From Chelonoidis abingdonii (Eukaryota > Chordata > Testudines > Testudinidae), in the NCBI RefSeq assembly GCF_003597395.2, contig NC_133770.1, positions 5,031,389-5,095,388 of the forward strand: DNA of 64,000 nucleotides, read 5' to 3'. The notes beneath the pieces were generated by a model. It was not told where the DNA came from, made no database searches, and saw only the letters and a program-made list of their open reading frames with translations. Position numbers and translations under genes: made by a program. Position 1 is the first letter of the stretch; every line of letters starts with the position of its first letter. Below are positions 47,401 through 59,400 of the stretch, in pieces.

Positions 47401-50400
47401 TTCCCTGTGCTCCATCTCCCAGACATCCAGCGAGGAGAACGGGTGATGGACCCTGCTGGGCCTGGCCTCCTGCGAACACCCAGGGACCAGGCAGCGGGGG
47501 ACAGAAACCAGTTACAAACAGAACATAGAGTAGTAGCTTGGGTCTCCACAGCGTCTTTCATCCCAGGGTGCTTTACAGACGGGTATATGAGGCTGAAATG
47601 CAGCCACCCCTGGGGTGGAGGCTCACAACCAAGCAACAGAGCATGCTGGACAACAGCTGGATCCGGCACTTTGAGCCAAGGGCGCTGCAGCAAACCCCGA
47701 CTCAGCTGCAAAATGCCAGGGCCTTCCTCCACCCGCATGGCAGAGGGCATGTGAGTTTGGCTTGTGGCTAGTATCCCGGTGCTCATTTCACACAGTGAGT
47801 CAGTGGCAGGGCCAGGAAGAGAACCCAGGAGTCCTGATGCTGCCTCCAACACTAAAAATAAAAGGCCCATACGAGCTTTAAATTCCAGCCCGATAGCCAC
47901 GCCCAGCCTGGAGGGGCCTTGTTCTGCCATCAGACCTGAAGGCCTAAAGGAGTGTGGTCTAGTGGCTGGAGCATGGGGCTGGGATTTAGGAGACCTGTGG
48001 TCAAACCCTCGCCTGCTGGATGATCCTGGGGAAGTCACAACCCCATCTGTGCCTCAATTTCCCCACCTGCAAAATGGGTTTAATGACACTGACCTCATTT
48101 GAGCAGCGCTTTGAGATCTGAGCAGGGCATTACTAATTATGTCCATCAGGGAGGGAGCCCTCGCAGACGGAGTGAACTCCAGCTAGTGTCTGGGGGGGAG
48201 GGGCAGCGAATGGAGCAGCAGCTGTCCCTATGTTAAGAAGAGATGAGCGCGGGGCAGGATCAGCCCATTGCACTGAGCAGGGAAGACTGCTAGGTAGCTA
48301 TTAAGGCAGGACAAAAGAGAGCTAGGACTGAAATGCAAATGAGAACCAGGAGCTGGAGCAGCTGTGGGGACTCTTAAAGGGGCAGCCACCTTCTCAGGAT
48401 GGGGGAAGGGGAACACTGGGGCCTGGGGAAAGATCTGGCTCTGCCCTGCCCCAGTCTATGGCAAGCCTAGTGTAATGCCCGTCCAGTTATTTCCTAACAC
48501 CCCCCTCCCCACACACAGCCAGGCAGGGGCTGTGGTGGAATGAGTGTTCCCTGCCTGGGTGCAGAGATCATTACTGATGCTTCACATTCAGCCAATGCTG
48601 AGGCCTTGGCTGGGCTGGGACTGAAGCTGGCGGTGTAGCTGATCTGGTGAAAACGCCTCGTGTCAACACGATGAACGCATGCCCTGTGTGACTTGCACTA
48701 GTGCCGCTCTGGGGTAGCTACACCAGTGTGCATAGTGCCCGCGCTAGGGGCTGGCACCTCTGGCTAAAATCCCACTGCTCAGGCTGTGGAACAGTCTCTG
48801 GAGGGAAGAGTAACCCTAGAGTGTAGGGCACAATCCTGCACTGGACTCCTGGGCACGGCCAGGAGGGTCCAACAGGCCCCTTCTATGGTGATGCTATAAA
48901 CAGCAACTAGCTACATTCCCATTTCACCAATGAGGAAACTGAGGCAGCAAGCAATTAAAATGGCTGGCCCAAAGCTACAGAGGGGAATTGGTGTCAGAGC
49001 TGGGGACAGAAGCCAGACAACCCTGGCTCCCAGTTCTACACTCACTCCACACTGGCATGGGGGGACTTAGCCCCTGTGGTATTCAGAGCTTCCTGTTTTC
49101 TTGGGAGACAAGGCAAACATCCAGCCGTTCTCTCCCCAAACTGGGATTAGGAGGAGGGATGCTTCATTCGGGGCAACCCTCCCACTGCTAGCCAGGTGCA
49201 GTCAGGGTAAGGACACAGTCCCACAATCCCTTTCTTCTGGGGATCCCAAAGCCATTCACAAAGAGGGCAGGAATGGAGGTCTGTGAATTATCCAAGGCCA
49301 TGGTCCCGACTCCAAGCCTAGTGCCCTGTCATCCCTCCATCCAGCCTGTAAAGCCTCAGGCAGGAGGGGGATCGCGCAGGGAGGGGAAAGGGGGCAGTGA
49401 GAGAGGCAGTTCAGACTGGAGAGGGAGACCTCAGGCTGGGACAAGTCTGTGCCAAGGCAGCTCCAATTCTCAGCTGCCACCCTTCAGCACCACAGCCAGC
49501 TCCTCAGCCACCAGCCCATCCAAGAGCACAATGCTTCCCAGGAACCCCCAGCTCTGCCTGCCCCAAGGCCGCAGCACCTCAGGGAGCTGACAGATCCCTG
49601 CCCAGAGGCCAGTTCTTGGGCAAAGGCCCCACCAGCTCCAGCACAGAAACCAGGGAGAGGGTCATAGAATATCAGGGTTGGAAGGGACCTCGGGAGGTCA
49701 TCTAGTCCAACCCCCTGCTCAAAGCAGGACCAACCCCCAACTAAATCCTCAAATCCCTAAATGGCCCCCTCAGGGATTGAACTCACCACCCTGGGTTTAG
49801 CAGGCCAGTGCTCACATCACTGAGCTATCCCTCCCCACGTGCTCCTCCAGAATGTCACCAGTTGATCTCCTGACCCACCCAATAACAGCTTGGCTCCCTG
49901 GGAGCTGCCAGTGAGCTCTGTGCGTGTGTGTGTATGTGTGCACGCACGCATGTGTGTGTGCGTATGTGCATAGGCATGTGTGTATATGTGTGTGCGTGTG
50001 TGGGACCCAAGAGGCAGTGGAGCCTGGGGAACTTTCCCTTCTCCCAACCCTGCCGTGTGGGCAGACTCACGCCCGCTCTCCAGTGTGTGGTGCCTTCCCT
50101 GGCCAGGCCACATCGCTCTGGACTGGCAGGAAGGAGGCCAAGCTGCAGTGGCAGTCACACCAAGGGACCAGAAAAGCCGCTGGTTCCAGAGGGCCTGGCT
50201 TGAGGAACCCAGCCCTCTGCATGGCTCCTGGGCCAGCAGCTCCAGGAAGCTCTGGGTTCCAGGGCGTGTAAGGGGTGTGTGAATGGCCTGGCCTGAGGAG
50301 TTCTTGGGGGCGGGGGTAGCCCACTCCTGGGCACACATCTGTCCCAGCCTGCACCGACCGAGCTGGGGAGAGAGAGGGAGCGGCTGGGTGCCCTGGGAGT

Positions 50401-53400
50401 AGGGCAGGGGCGAGCTGGGGGTCTGCTCTGCACACACCACGTCAGTCTGTCTGCATCCGTGCGAGTCTGACAGCATACGTCATTCCCACCCATCTGTGTC
50501 TACCTCCCCGCAAAGGGCAGTCGTTGGCCTTTTAAGAAGGCCCCACTCTGAGAGGGGTGTTACCATCTGGGGGCCCATGCGTGGGGCAGTAATTCCCTGC
50601 AATCCACTTTGTGACAGTGCTCCAGGGGAAGGGGGGGCAGTGCACAGCCCCCTCTCCCCCCCACCCCACAGCACAGCTCTTTTCTTCCCTGCGTCTGGGG
50701 AGACCTGTGCCAGCAGCTGCCAAGAGCAGATGGCGCCGGCTCACCCCCAGCCCCCTCTCTCCACTCTCCTCCCTCGGTCAATCCTTTGGAGGCTCCGGTA
50801 GACAGACATCCATCTGGCACCTGCTGCTCCACTGCGGGCCATGGCATGGACAGCCGGCACAGAGCCAGCTCTGGGGGCGGTCAGCAGTGCCCCATCCACC
50901 GGGCTCACCCTGCAGTTGGCACCATGCTGCTCTCACCTGCACACGCTGTGGCCTCTCCCATCTCCACCCCATGGCACGGTCCCCGCCCATGCTACTGACA
51001 AAGCCCCTGTCCGTGACACTGGGCACAGAGCATGGCACTGCCAGAGCCGGGCAAAGGGAGAACCAGATCCACATCACCTGCCTGCCCCTTGGCTCCTCAC
51101 TCAGCTCAGCTGGGGGTGTGCCCCACAAAGGGGGCGAGCTCCCTCTCACAACCTCCCCATGCATGTACACACCTACGCATACCCACACCGCCTGCCCTCC
51201 TCTCCCCCACCCACACATGGCTTCATATGGGTCTGTTCTGTCCCCCCAGCACACACCCTCACCCAGCCGCTCTGCAGCACGGCCACATGAACACACCTGC
51301 TTGTCATGCTTGGGCCCTTGTGCTCCCCGGAGGCCAGGGAGGAGAGCAGCCCGCAGCCTTGGCAAAGGCTCACTAGCACCCTGGCTGTAACCCGCAAAGC
51401 CTGGGAGCTCTGGAGCTGGCTTCATGCTCTCAGATCTGGGCTCAGCCCCCTCCCAGCCAGCTTCCGCTTGCTTTGCATCACAGTGGCGGGGGCCAGCAGG
51501 TTCAGGAAAAACTCTCTAATCCTGCCCAAACCCCTACCCCAGATGGGAGCCTGCGGGCAGGGAGCCACTCCTGGCCTTGAGGCTTGCTACAGTGACAGCT
51601 GGAGGCTGAATGGGCCCCCGTGCCTTTGCACAATGCCTGATTAGGAGATTAGGCTGCCTTCCTGGCAGCACAGCCGGTCCCCCTTCGGCCTGCACGCCCC
51701 CCACCTGCCCCCAGCCAGGAACCAGCGCCAGCAGCCTCCTCAGCTCTCCTCCACCCAGGATCAATGCCCAGCATCCCTGCCACTGCCAGATCGGCACGGA
51801 GGGACCGGTGCTGCTCTCCCTGCCGGCGCAGACACGCTCCCTCTTGTACGAGCGGGAAGGCTCGGGGTTGGTAATGGTCCGTGGAGCCTTCCGACTCTCA
51901 GCTGTGAGGCTGAATCCATCCCAGGTGCCGCCAGTGCCTGAGAGCGGGTCATAGACTACAATGCCTGAAGGGACCATTGGGATCCTCTCCTCTGACAGCC
52001 TGTATAATCCAGGCCCAACCCACCGGGAGCAGGGATTGAACGCAGGGGGGGAGCCCTGGCAGATTTCAAGCCCAGCAGGTTAATCACTGAGCCACCAAGG
52101 CTGGATAATTCCCGGGCGTGGCTCAGATCCACTAGCCACCACCGGTCAACTCAAGCTGCCTAGTGACAGCGACCAGCTGATAGGCGTTTGGTGGCCTTTG
52201 TCTGGGGAGCCAGAGTCTGAACGGGCCAGTGAGGCCAGATCTCCTGTCAGCCAGCCCATCGTGAAAGATGCTTCATGCACAGCCCCCCGACCCACCACTG
52301 TCTCGTGCAGGCCCCCAGTGCTCAGGGGGAGATTCAAGCTGATCAGTTCCTTCTCCCAAGGGAAGCTGGCATCAACTGCAGGCTTCTTCAGGGCCGAACC
52401 AAGCACTAACCCCGGCTCGAGCTGAAGTTACCCTCTGCGAGGGCTATGACCCAGAACCGGAGTCATGGCACTCCGCTCAGTGCTGAAATGCTGCCACCTC
52501 TGGGGTGGAACACAGCAGCTCCTCGACTGCACACAGCAACAGCTACACTGGAGTTTAGAAGAGAAAATCTAGACTATTGCATTCGGATGATACCTGAAGG
52601 GGAATGTAATTATTTGGCCTAGACTCTGGGGGACAGAGCCCTAAAACACCACAAGATCTGTAATGGTCACAGTCAAGGTCCCACTTTATAGCCGATCTGC
52701 AGGACAGCACCTCCCTAAGCACCATACCATAGCCTTGGGTTCATCCCTGACTCCCAGGGAAGAGCACCAGCACCACCAGGGTTTTCCCATCCACACCCTG
52801 ACCCAGCCGTGCCCCGATCCCCTGCCCCATCCCTTCTCGTGTCTTGCACCAATGCCATCACTCACGTTTTGAAGTGGTCCACCAGCACCCCCACCAGCTC
52901 CCCAACTCGGTTGTCCTCTTCCGGCTGCATCTTATGGAAGCAGATGACCAGGTCATCGTGGTTCCTGGTGTGAAACACCACCAGCTGGTCTTGGCAACTG
53001 GTCACGCTCACCCCCGTCACCTGCACAGGACAAACACTCACTGAGGTGGGGGCAGGGTGCGATTCCCCACACAGCCACCAGTGAGAAAAGGGCAGCATGA
53101 GAGCTGGGAGTCTACGGTCACCTCTTTGCTATTAGTCTTTCATTTTCTAAGCCCACTCACAACCGGCCATCACATCAGCCAATGAGATGGCAAATTGGCT
53201 AGTGTTTGTTCAGCATGGAGATGATTCTGTCATTCTGCCAGCTCCTGTGCCTTTATCATTAACTTCCCAGTACCTGAGGTTTCTATTAAATCCCCAGCTC
53301 CCAGAGTCATGTGATTATGCAGAGAAGAGGAGGGGCTGAGGTCCCTGCGACAGCAGGGAATTAATTTGGTGAGCGATGCCTAGATGATCCTGCCAAGTAA

Positions 53401-56400
53401 CCCATGCCCCAAGTTGCAGAGCAAGGCAAGTGTCTGAGGCCTGTCTCATGAGTTTTGACCATTTGGGGTGGTGAAGCTGCTGCTGGATCCTGTCCAAGTT
53501 TAACGCTGGAGCAGCATGGTGCCCTCTGCCCCCGAGTCCTATTCACTGTAACACCACGGAGGGGGCTGCGAGAAGGAGCAGCAGCCAGTGGTTAGGGCAG
53601 AGCACTAGGCATTGGGAGTCCTGGGTTTAGTTCCTGGCTCTGCCGCTGATGCAGTGACTTGCCCCACAGGTGCCCTGCATCTCAGCTTGCCGCTCAGTTC
53701 AGCGCTCCTTAGAAGAGCGCCAGGGTGTTATGGAATCGCAGCCAGCAGGGACATGGACTCTGAAGAAAAGCGCCTAGCACAACAGAGATGCTTTGGCGAA
53801 TATCTTGGGAAGAGTATTTAGGAATCTGCCTTACTACCCAGGTCTTGGGTTTCCCCATGAAAGGACATTTCCCGGCTGCTTCTGGATCAGCTTCCAGCAT
53901 TTCCCCAACCACCCTGCTTGTCCGCACTGGGGTTCAGGAGTCTCTTGCGGAAATCCCACTACTACCACCAGCCAGCACTGAAAGGGGGACACAGCAGCTG
54001 AGCCTGGTCTTCTCCATCCCTGCTCTGCCCACATAGCTTCAATCAGGGCTGCTGGCTGTGGTACCCAGCCTGCTGATGATCCACCAGGGAGATGAGAGGG
54101 CTTAAGCCGCCCCAGGAGCTGTGTGCTGGTATAACAGACCCTAGCATCATCCTTGCCTTCCTTGTGGCGGGAGATCCCATGGGCACTCCCTGCTACTGCT
54201 GTCTTCTCCCTTGCTTGGCTGACGTAAAGATCCCATTGTTCTTGTTCCAACGTTCAAGTGTCCACTCCCTGGCCGGCAGCCATGTCAGTGAGCCCCAGGA
54301 CTGAGTGGGTCGTGGAGGCTCAGCTCCCCTCTCGGCCCCGCAGGGGTCCCGGCAGGGCACAGCTGTGGGCTGTATGAGGGACCCTCACCCTGCTGTCCCC
54401 GCTCTGCAGACGGGGGCCTTGCTGTCAGAGCAGCCCCTTGCACCGAGCCAGTCCCTGCGGGTTACGGCGCCTTCTGGCCCAGCTCGCAGGGCACTCACCA
54501 TGCTCAGAGGCAGGGTCCGCATCACCTTGTACTGCTTCCTGGGCTCCAGCTTGTAGAGGTGCTGGTCCGTGACGAGAATGGCCCGGTCCCTGCTCTTGTT
54601 AAAGCGGTTGATCTGCATGGTGGGGGAGACAAAGTCACCTGGGATGCGGGGAGAATATAGCCAGAGCCCTGAGCAAGAGGCAGGACTTTGCCCAGGGGTC
54701 CCCAGCTCCCTGCCAGCTCCCCTGTTCTCCAACCCTGCCGGGGTTGGGGGAGGGCTCCCTCCTGCCCTCCCAGGAGCAGCCACTCAGTGCTCCACTGTCA
54801 TGGACACCCGATCCCAAATCTTCCCCTCACCCCTGGCTGCCTGGAGAAACGAGGGTGCTGAGGACCCTGCAGAATGGGGTCCCTGTAGGGCAGGGGGGAG
54901 GGAAATGGCCCATCAGCACCACAGACTGCAGGTGGGCCCAAAACTCCCTGGGAATCTCCCCAGGCCAGGGGGCTGAGGCAGGCAGTGTCCAGCGCACGGA
55001 GCAGGGCCATGGCAGGAGGGAGGGGGGCCCCGTCTCCCAGGGACCTGGCAGCGCCAGGCTCCTCACCTTGCGGACATGGCAGGAGAACAGCACCGAGCTG
55101 AAGTGCACTTTGTCCCTCAGGGCCTGCACCCTCCTGGCGAACTGGGCAGCCATGACAGGGTTTTCAACCACCTGGAGGGCAGAATAGAACCCGGGAGAGG
55201 CTCTGTCAGGCAGAGAGGGGCTGTGGTGGGATCTCCCCACGGCCACACCCAGGGGGAGGCAGAGCTCCCCGTGCGGGGGGCCGGTGGATTCGGCACAGAG
55301 TGGGAAGGGGCTCTCACTAGCTTAAGCATGACTGTGCAGGTAGCAGCTCCCCAGAGCTGAGCAGGGCAGGGGCTGCTTGGCACTCGACTGAGAGACCCGC
55401 GTGGTGCCGAGGTGGGGCCGAGGGGTCAGCTGCTGACGCTCTTCCCTGTTCGTCAGCACTGAAGTGATGCCCGTGGAGAGGAGAAAACCCCACAGCAGGT
55501 CCACTCAGTCTCCAGCCCTTTGCCCACCCATGCCCAGCTGGGATCCGCTGCCTCGGTAGCACCCTCCGGGCCCAGGGTCTCTCTGCCTTCTCCCACGGCC
55601 TTGATGCCTCCCCAGCCCTAAGCTCACTCTTCTCCTGCATCCTGATCGGCCCCTGGCTGGCCCTGGCTCCGTGCAATGCTTTACCAGCTGTGACGTTATT
55701 GATATAAACTGGGACCATATAGAACATGGGTTGCAACCAAGGTTCTGTAGTGGCACCAAATCCTATGTAAAGGGGGTCATATAAGGTGTCTAAGACCAGG
55801 TTACGGGTGTTATGGGTCGTACTGGTTATGATTGTGCTGCGTCTGTATGTCTGTCTCATTTTGTAGTTGAAGTTATGAATATTGGCTGTGTACTGTCTGT
55901 ATTTCAAATTGTGCTGCAGTTCTGGGTGACACCCCAGACAAGTTGTGTTAGCTCTGCTTAGCCTGCTTGATGCCCATTATTAAGGACCATCAACTCACAA
56001 CTGACCCATCGAGAGAGAGGCGGATACGCCTTGTGACTCACTGGATGAGCAGAAAACTGGCCCATGTGACTGCAAACTCCATTTTGCTGTAACTTTCCAC
56101 AGTAGGAACAAAGGAGTGTTCTTACACCTGGAAAAGTCTATATAAGGCGACAGGCCTGATCTCCATTTAGGTCTTCAATCCTGCTTCTTACCTCTGGAGG
56201 ACTTTGCTACAATCTGAAGCTCTGCAAATGACTGATGACCCATCCACAGCGGGGGATGTTCCAGAGACTCAATTTGAACTGCAGTTTCACTTCATCTCTG
56301 CTACAAGCCTGAACTAAGACTTTGCCATTACTGTATGTAATTGATTCAGTTTAACCAATTCTAGCTCTCATCTCTATCTTTTTCTTTTCATGAATAAACC

Positions 56401-59400
56401 TTTAGATTTAGATTCTAAAGGGCATTGCAACAGCGTGATTTGTGGGTAAGATCTGATGTGTCTATACCTTGCCATGTACTACGGCTGTAAAAGGGCTATT
56501 CGGTTTACACCAGACGCTCTGATCGTCGGGCACTATGGCGTCTGGACACCTTGTCGCATGTACTTAGGGGCTGTGGGTGGGCCTCGACTATGAATGCTCA
56601 TGAGACGTTTGATGGTCCGGACGCTATCGTGATCCGGGACATCTACACCGACACATCACCGGCCACCGCCAGTACTAGATGAGCCGATGTGGCTCCACGC
56701 ACCCACGGGGGGAGGGAAAACCCTTACAACCCCCTACTAAACACTAATCCCTGAGTCCTGAACCCACCGATTGGATTCCACCTCGTGAGGTTCACCCTGT
56801 CCCATTACCCGGCCTGCTTGCTCTAATCATGACTATGTGTAACCCGATTAGATGAGCGATGTACCCTCACTGCTCCCCTATACTTTGACCCCACCACCGT
56901 ACACCCCGCATTGGGACATTACAGACTGTATGTACTATATACTAACCATAATCAAATACCAGCGTCCCCCCATACTCTGTGTGTTGCCCCCTGATGACTA
57001 TGACTGACATGCCAAACTCTTTATCAATCTTATTTAAAATTCTCTAATAAACATATTGAACCTGACCGTCTGGGGCTTGGTCCTTTGGGATCGAGAGAAC
57101 CTTTTCTTTTACTGGGGTGTTGGTTTCATAACCATTCATCCCACAGGACGTGTGGACTGGTGGGTGATACTGGGAGACTGGAGTGTCTAAGGAAATTGCT
57201 TGTGTGACTTGGTTAGCCAGTGGGGTGAAACTGAAGTCCTTTTTGTCTGGCTGGTTTGGTTTTGCCTTAGAGGTGGAAAAACCCCAGCCTTGGGCTGTGA
57301 CTGCCCTGTTTGAGCAATTGGTCCTGATTTGGCACTCTCAGTTGGGTCCCGCCAGAACCACATCGTCACACCAGCCCTTTGAGTTAAACGGGCGCCCCAA
57401 CCCCAGGTGGTCACTCTCCATGCCCAGTGGGCAGCCCGGTGCCTTGCTCTCATACTGGCTTGGAGCCGGTTTTGTCGTGTTAGCTGGCACTTGTGAGTTC
57501 ACTAAAGCCAAACAGGTTCAAGTCAAAGTGCCAGTGTCCACCCTGGGTGCACAGAAACTGGGTCAGGCTGATGACAGACTAGTCCGGCCTGCCGGCTCTC
57601 CTGGGGCCAGCGCTAGGTGCTCTGGAGGGGAAGGTGTCGGACCCCCCCAGAAGCAGATGTGCTCCACACAGTAGGTCTCACCCTGATCACTAAACACTAG
57701 AGGTTGGTTTAAGCCCCGAAGCAGGAGAGCGTTAGCATTAACAATGGCTGCTCTGGATAGTCTGTTAGCCAGATAAACAGCCTTTTGGAATCTTGCTCAG
57801 TTCTTGGTGTCGGCGTCATCCTGCAGCACTGAGTTCCAAGGCTGATTACACCTTTAGTGAAAGTGTTAGCTCGGTGGGTGCAGCTGCGTACGCAGAGCCC
57901 CAGGCTACACCTCCAGTCTGGAAGCCTGGCTACTCCCTTTGCCTCAGAGTCCACCGACACATTTAACAGCCAACTTCCTTAGCTTCCTCTCCTCCAACTC
58001 ATCCCTAAAGGTCCCAGTGGATACAGGATCCTTCACTGCCTGGCCTAAATTACGCAGCTGTGTTGCTGCATGTTAGTAAGCCGTGGCTTAGGGCCGCTGC
58101 AAGGATGTTTCGCGCCCTAGGCGAAACTTCCACCTTCCGCCCTCTCCCATCCCCGAGCCCCCTCCGTGAGGCGCCCCCCCAGTGGCAGCTCCCCCCCTCT
58201 GCCCTGAGGCACCCTCCCCCTGCAGCAGCTCCCCAACCTGCCCCACCCTGAGGCACCCCCCACACTCCAGCTCACCCCTGCCCCACCTCCACCCAGAGCA
58301 CACTGTTGCTTCACTTGTCCTGCCTCCCAGGCTTGAGGCGCCAATCAGCTTAGGCACTGCAAGCCTGGGAGGTGGGAGAAGTGAAGCGGCCACAGCGAGC
58401 TTGGGGAGAAGGCGGGGCAGGGGTAAGCTGGGGTAGGGAGTTCCCCTGCATGCCACTCCTCCCTCTCCTTACTTGCTGCAGGTGGCCCTCCCCGCGCTCC
58501 CCTGTCCTAGCTCCCTCCGCCTAAATGCAGGCGGTGACCGGGGCGGCCGAAGATCCAGCTGCCGCAGTCGCTGCCGAAGAAAATGCCGCCCCCCCAAATC
58601 CTAGCGCCCTAAATTGTTGCACTGGCCCTGGCGCTGCCGCAGCTGACCCCATAGGTGGCTGCATTTCAGCGGCATGCACTGAATTTATGGAGCACTTTGG
58701 ATTGAAGGGCACAATCAAGAGCTGTTATGATCTCCTCCCCAGTACAGTTCTGTGGTGAACTAGCATGAAATCATAGACCGCAGCAGCCACTCGCAGAGGC
58801 CTTTACTCTTGGCTTAGACACGAGGGCCTCATCCTGCTGCTAGCCACAGGCTCAGCAGTGTAAATAGGGAGGGACAGAGAAGCAGGCAGCGTGAGATCAG
58901 AATCAGGCCCAAATCAGCAGAGATTCAGGGGGCCTGGGGCAAAGCAATTTTGGGGGCCCCTTCCATAAAAATAAGTTGCAAAACTATAGAAAATATTTTT
59001 ACTTCAATGTCCCAGAGACACAGACAAGGTTTTCACCTCGAGGCCAAAAGACCAAAAACATCAAGACACTTGATCATGGCCTTGGATAGGCCAAGAGACT
59101 ACTCACACTTCATCTTAGCAAATTGCCCCACTTGCACCCCCCGGGCGGCCCTGCAAATCAAACTTACACACACTCCTCTCCTGGCATGGCATGACCAGAA
59201 GGGGCTTGCAGGACATCTGCTTCCCTGACTAGTGCCTCCTTGTGGAGACCGTCCCAGTGTTCAGAGCCCTGATGGGTGAATTCACTGGAGGGGCTGGGAG
59301 ATTTCCACCACACGGGCCCCGTTCGATCAGCAAGTGTCATGTGGCCATGGCTGGGCCCAGCTGTGGGATTAATTCAGCTGGCTGGGGACGAACAATCAAG

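Noticed and set aside
49817..50476. 219-residue minus-strand frame
   Set aside because: Crosses a SINE end and the alternating GT tract; no domain and no splice context.
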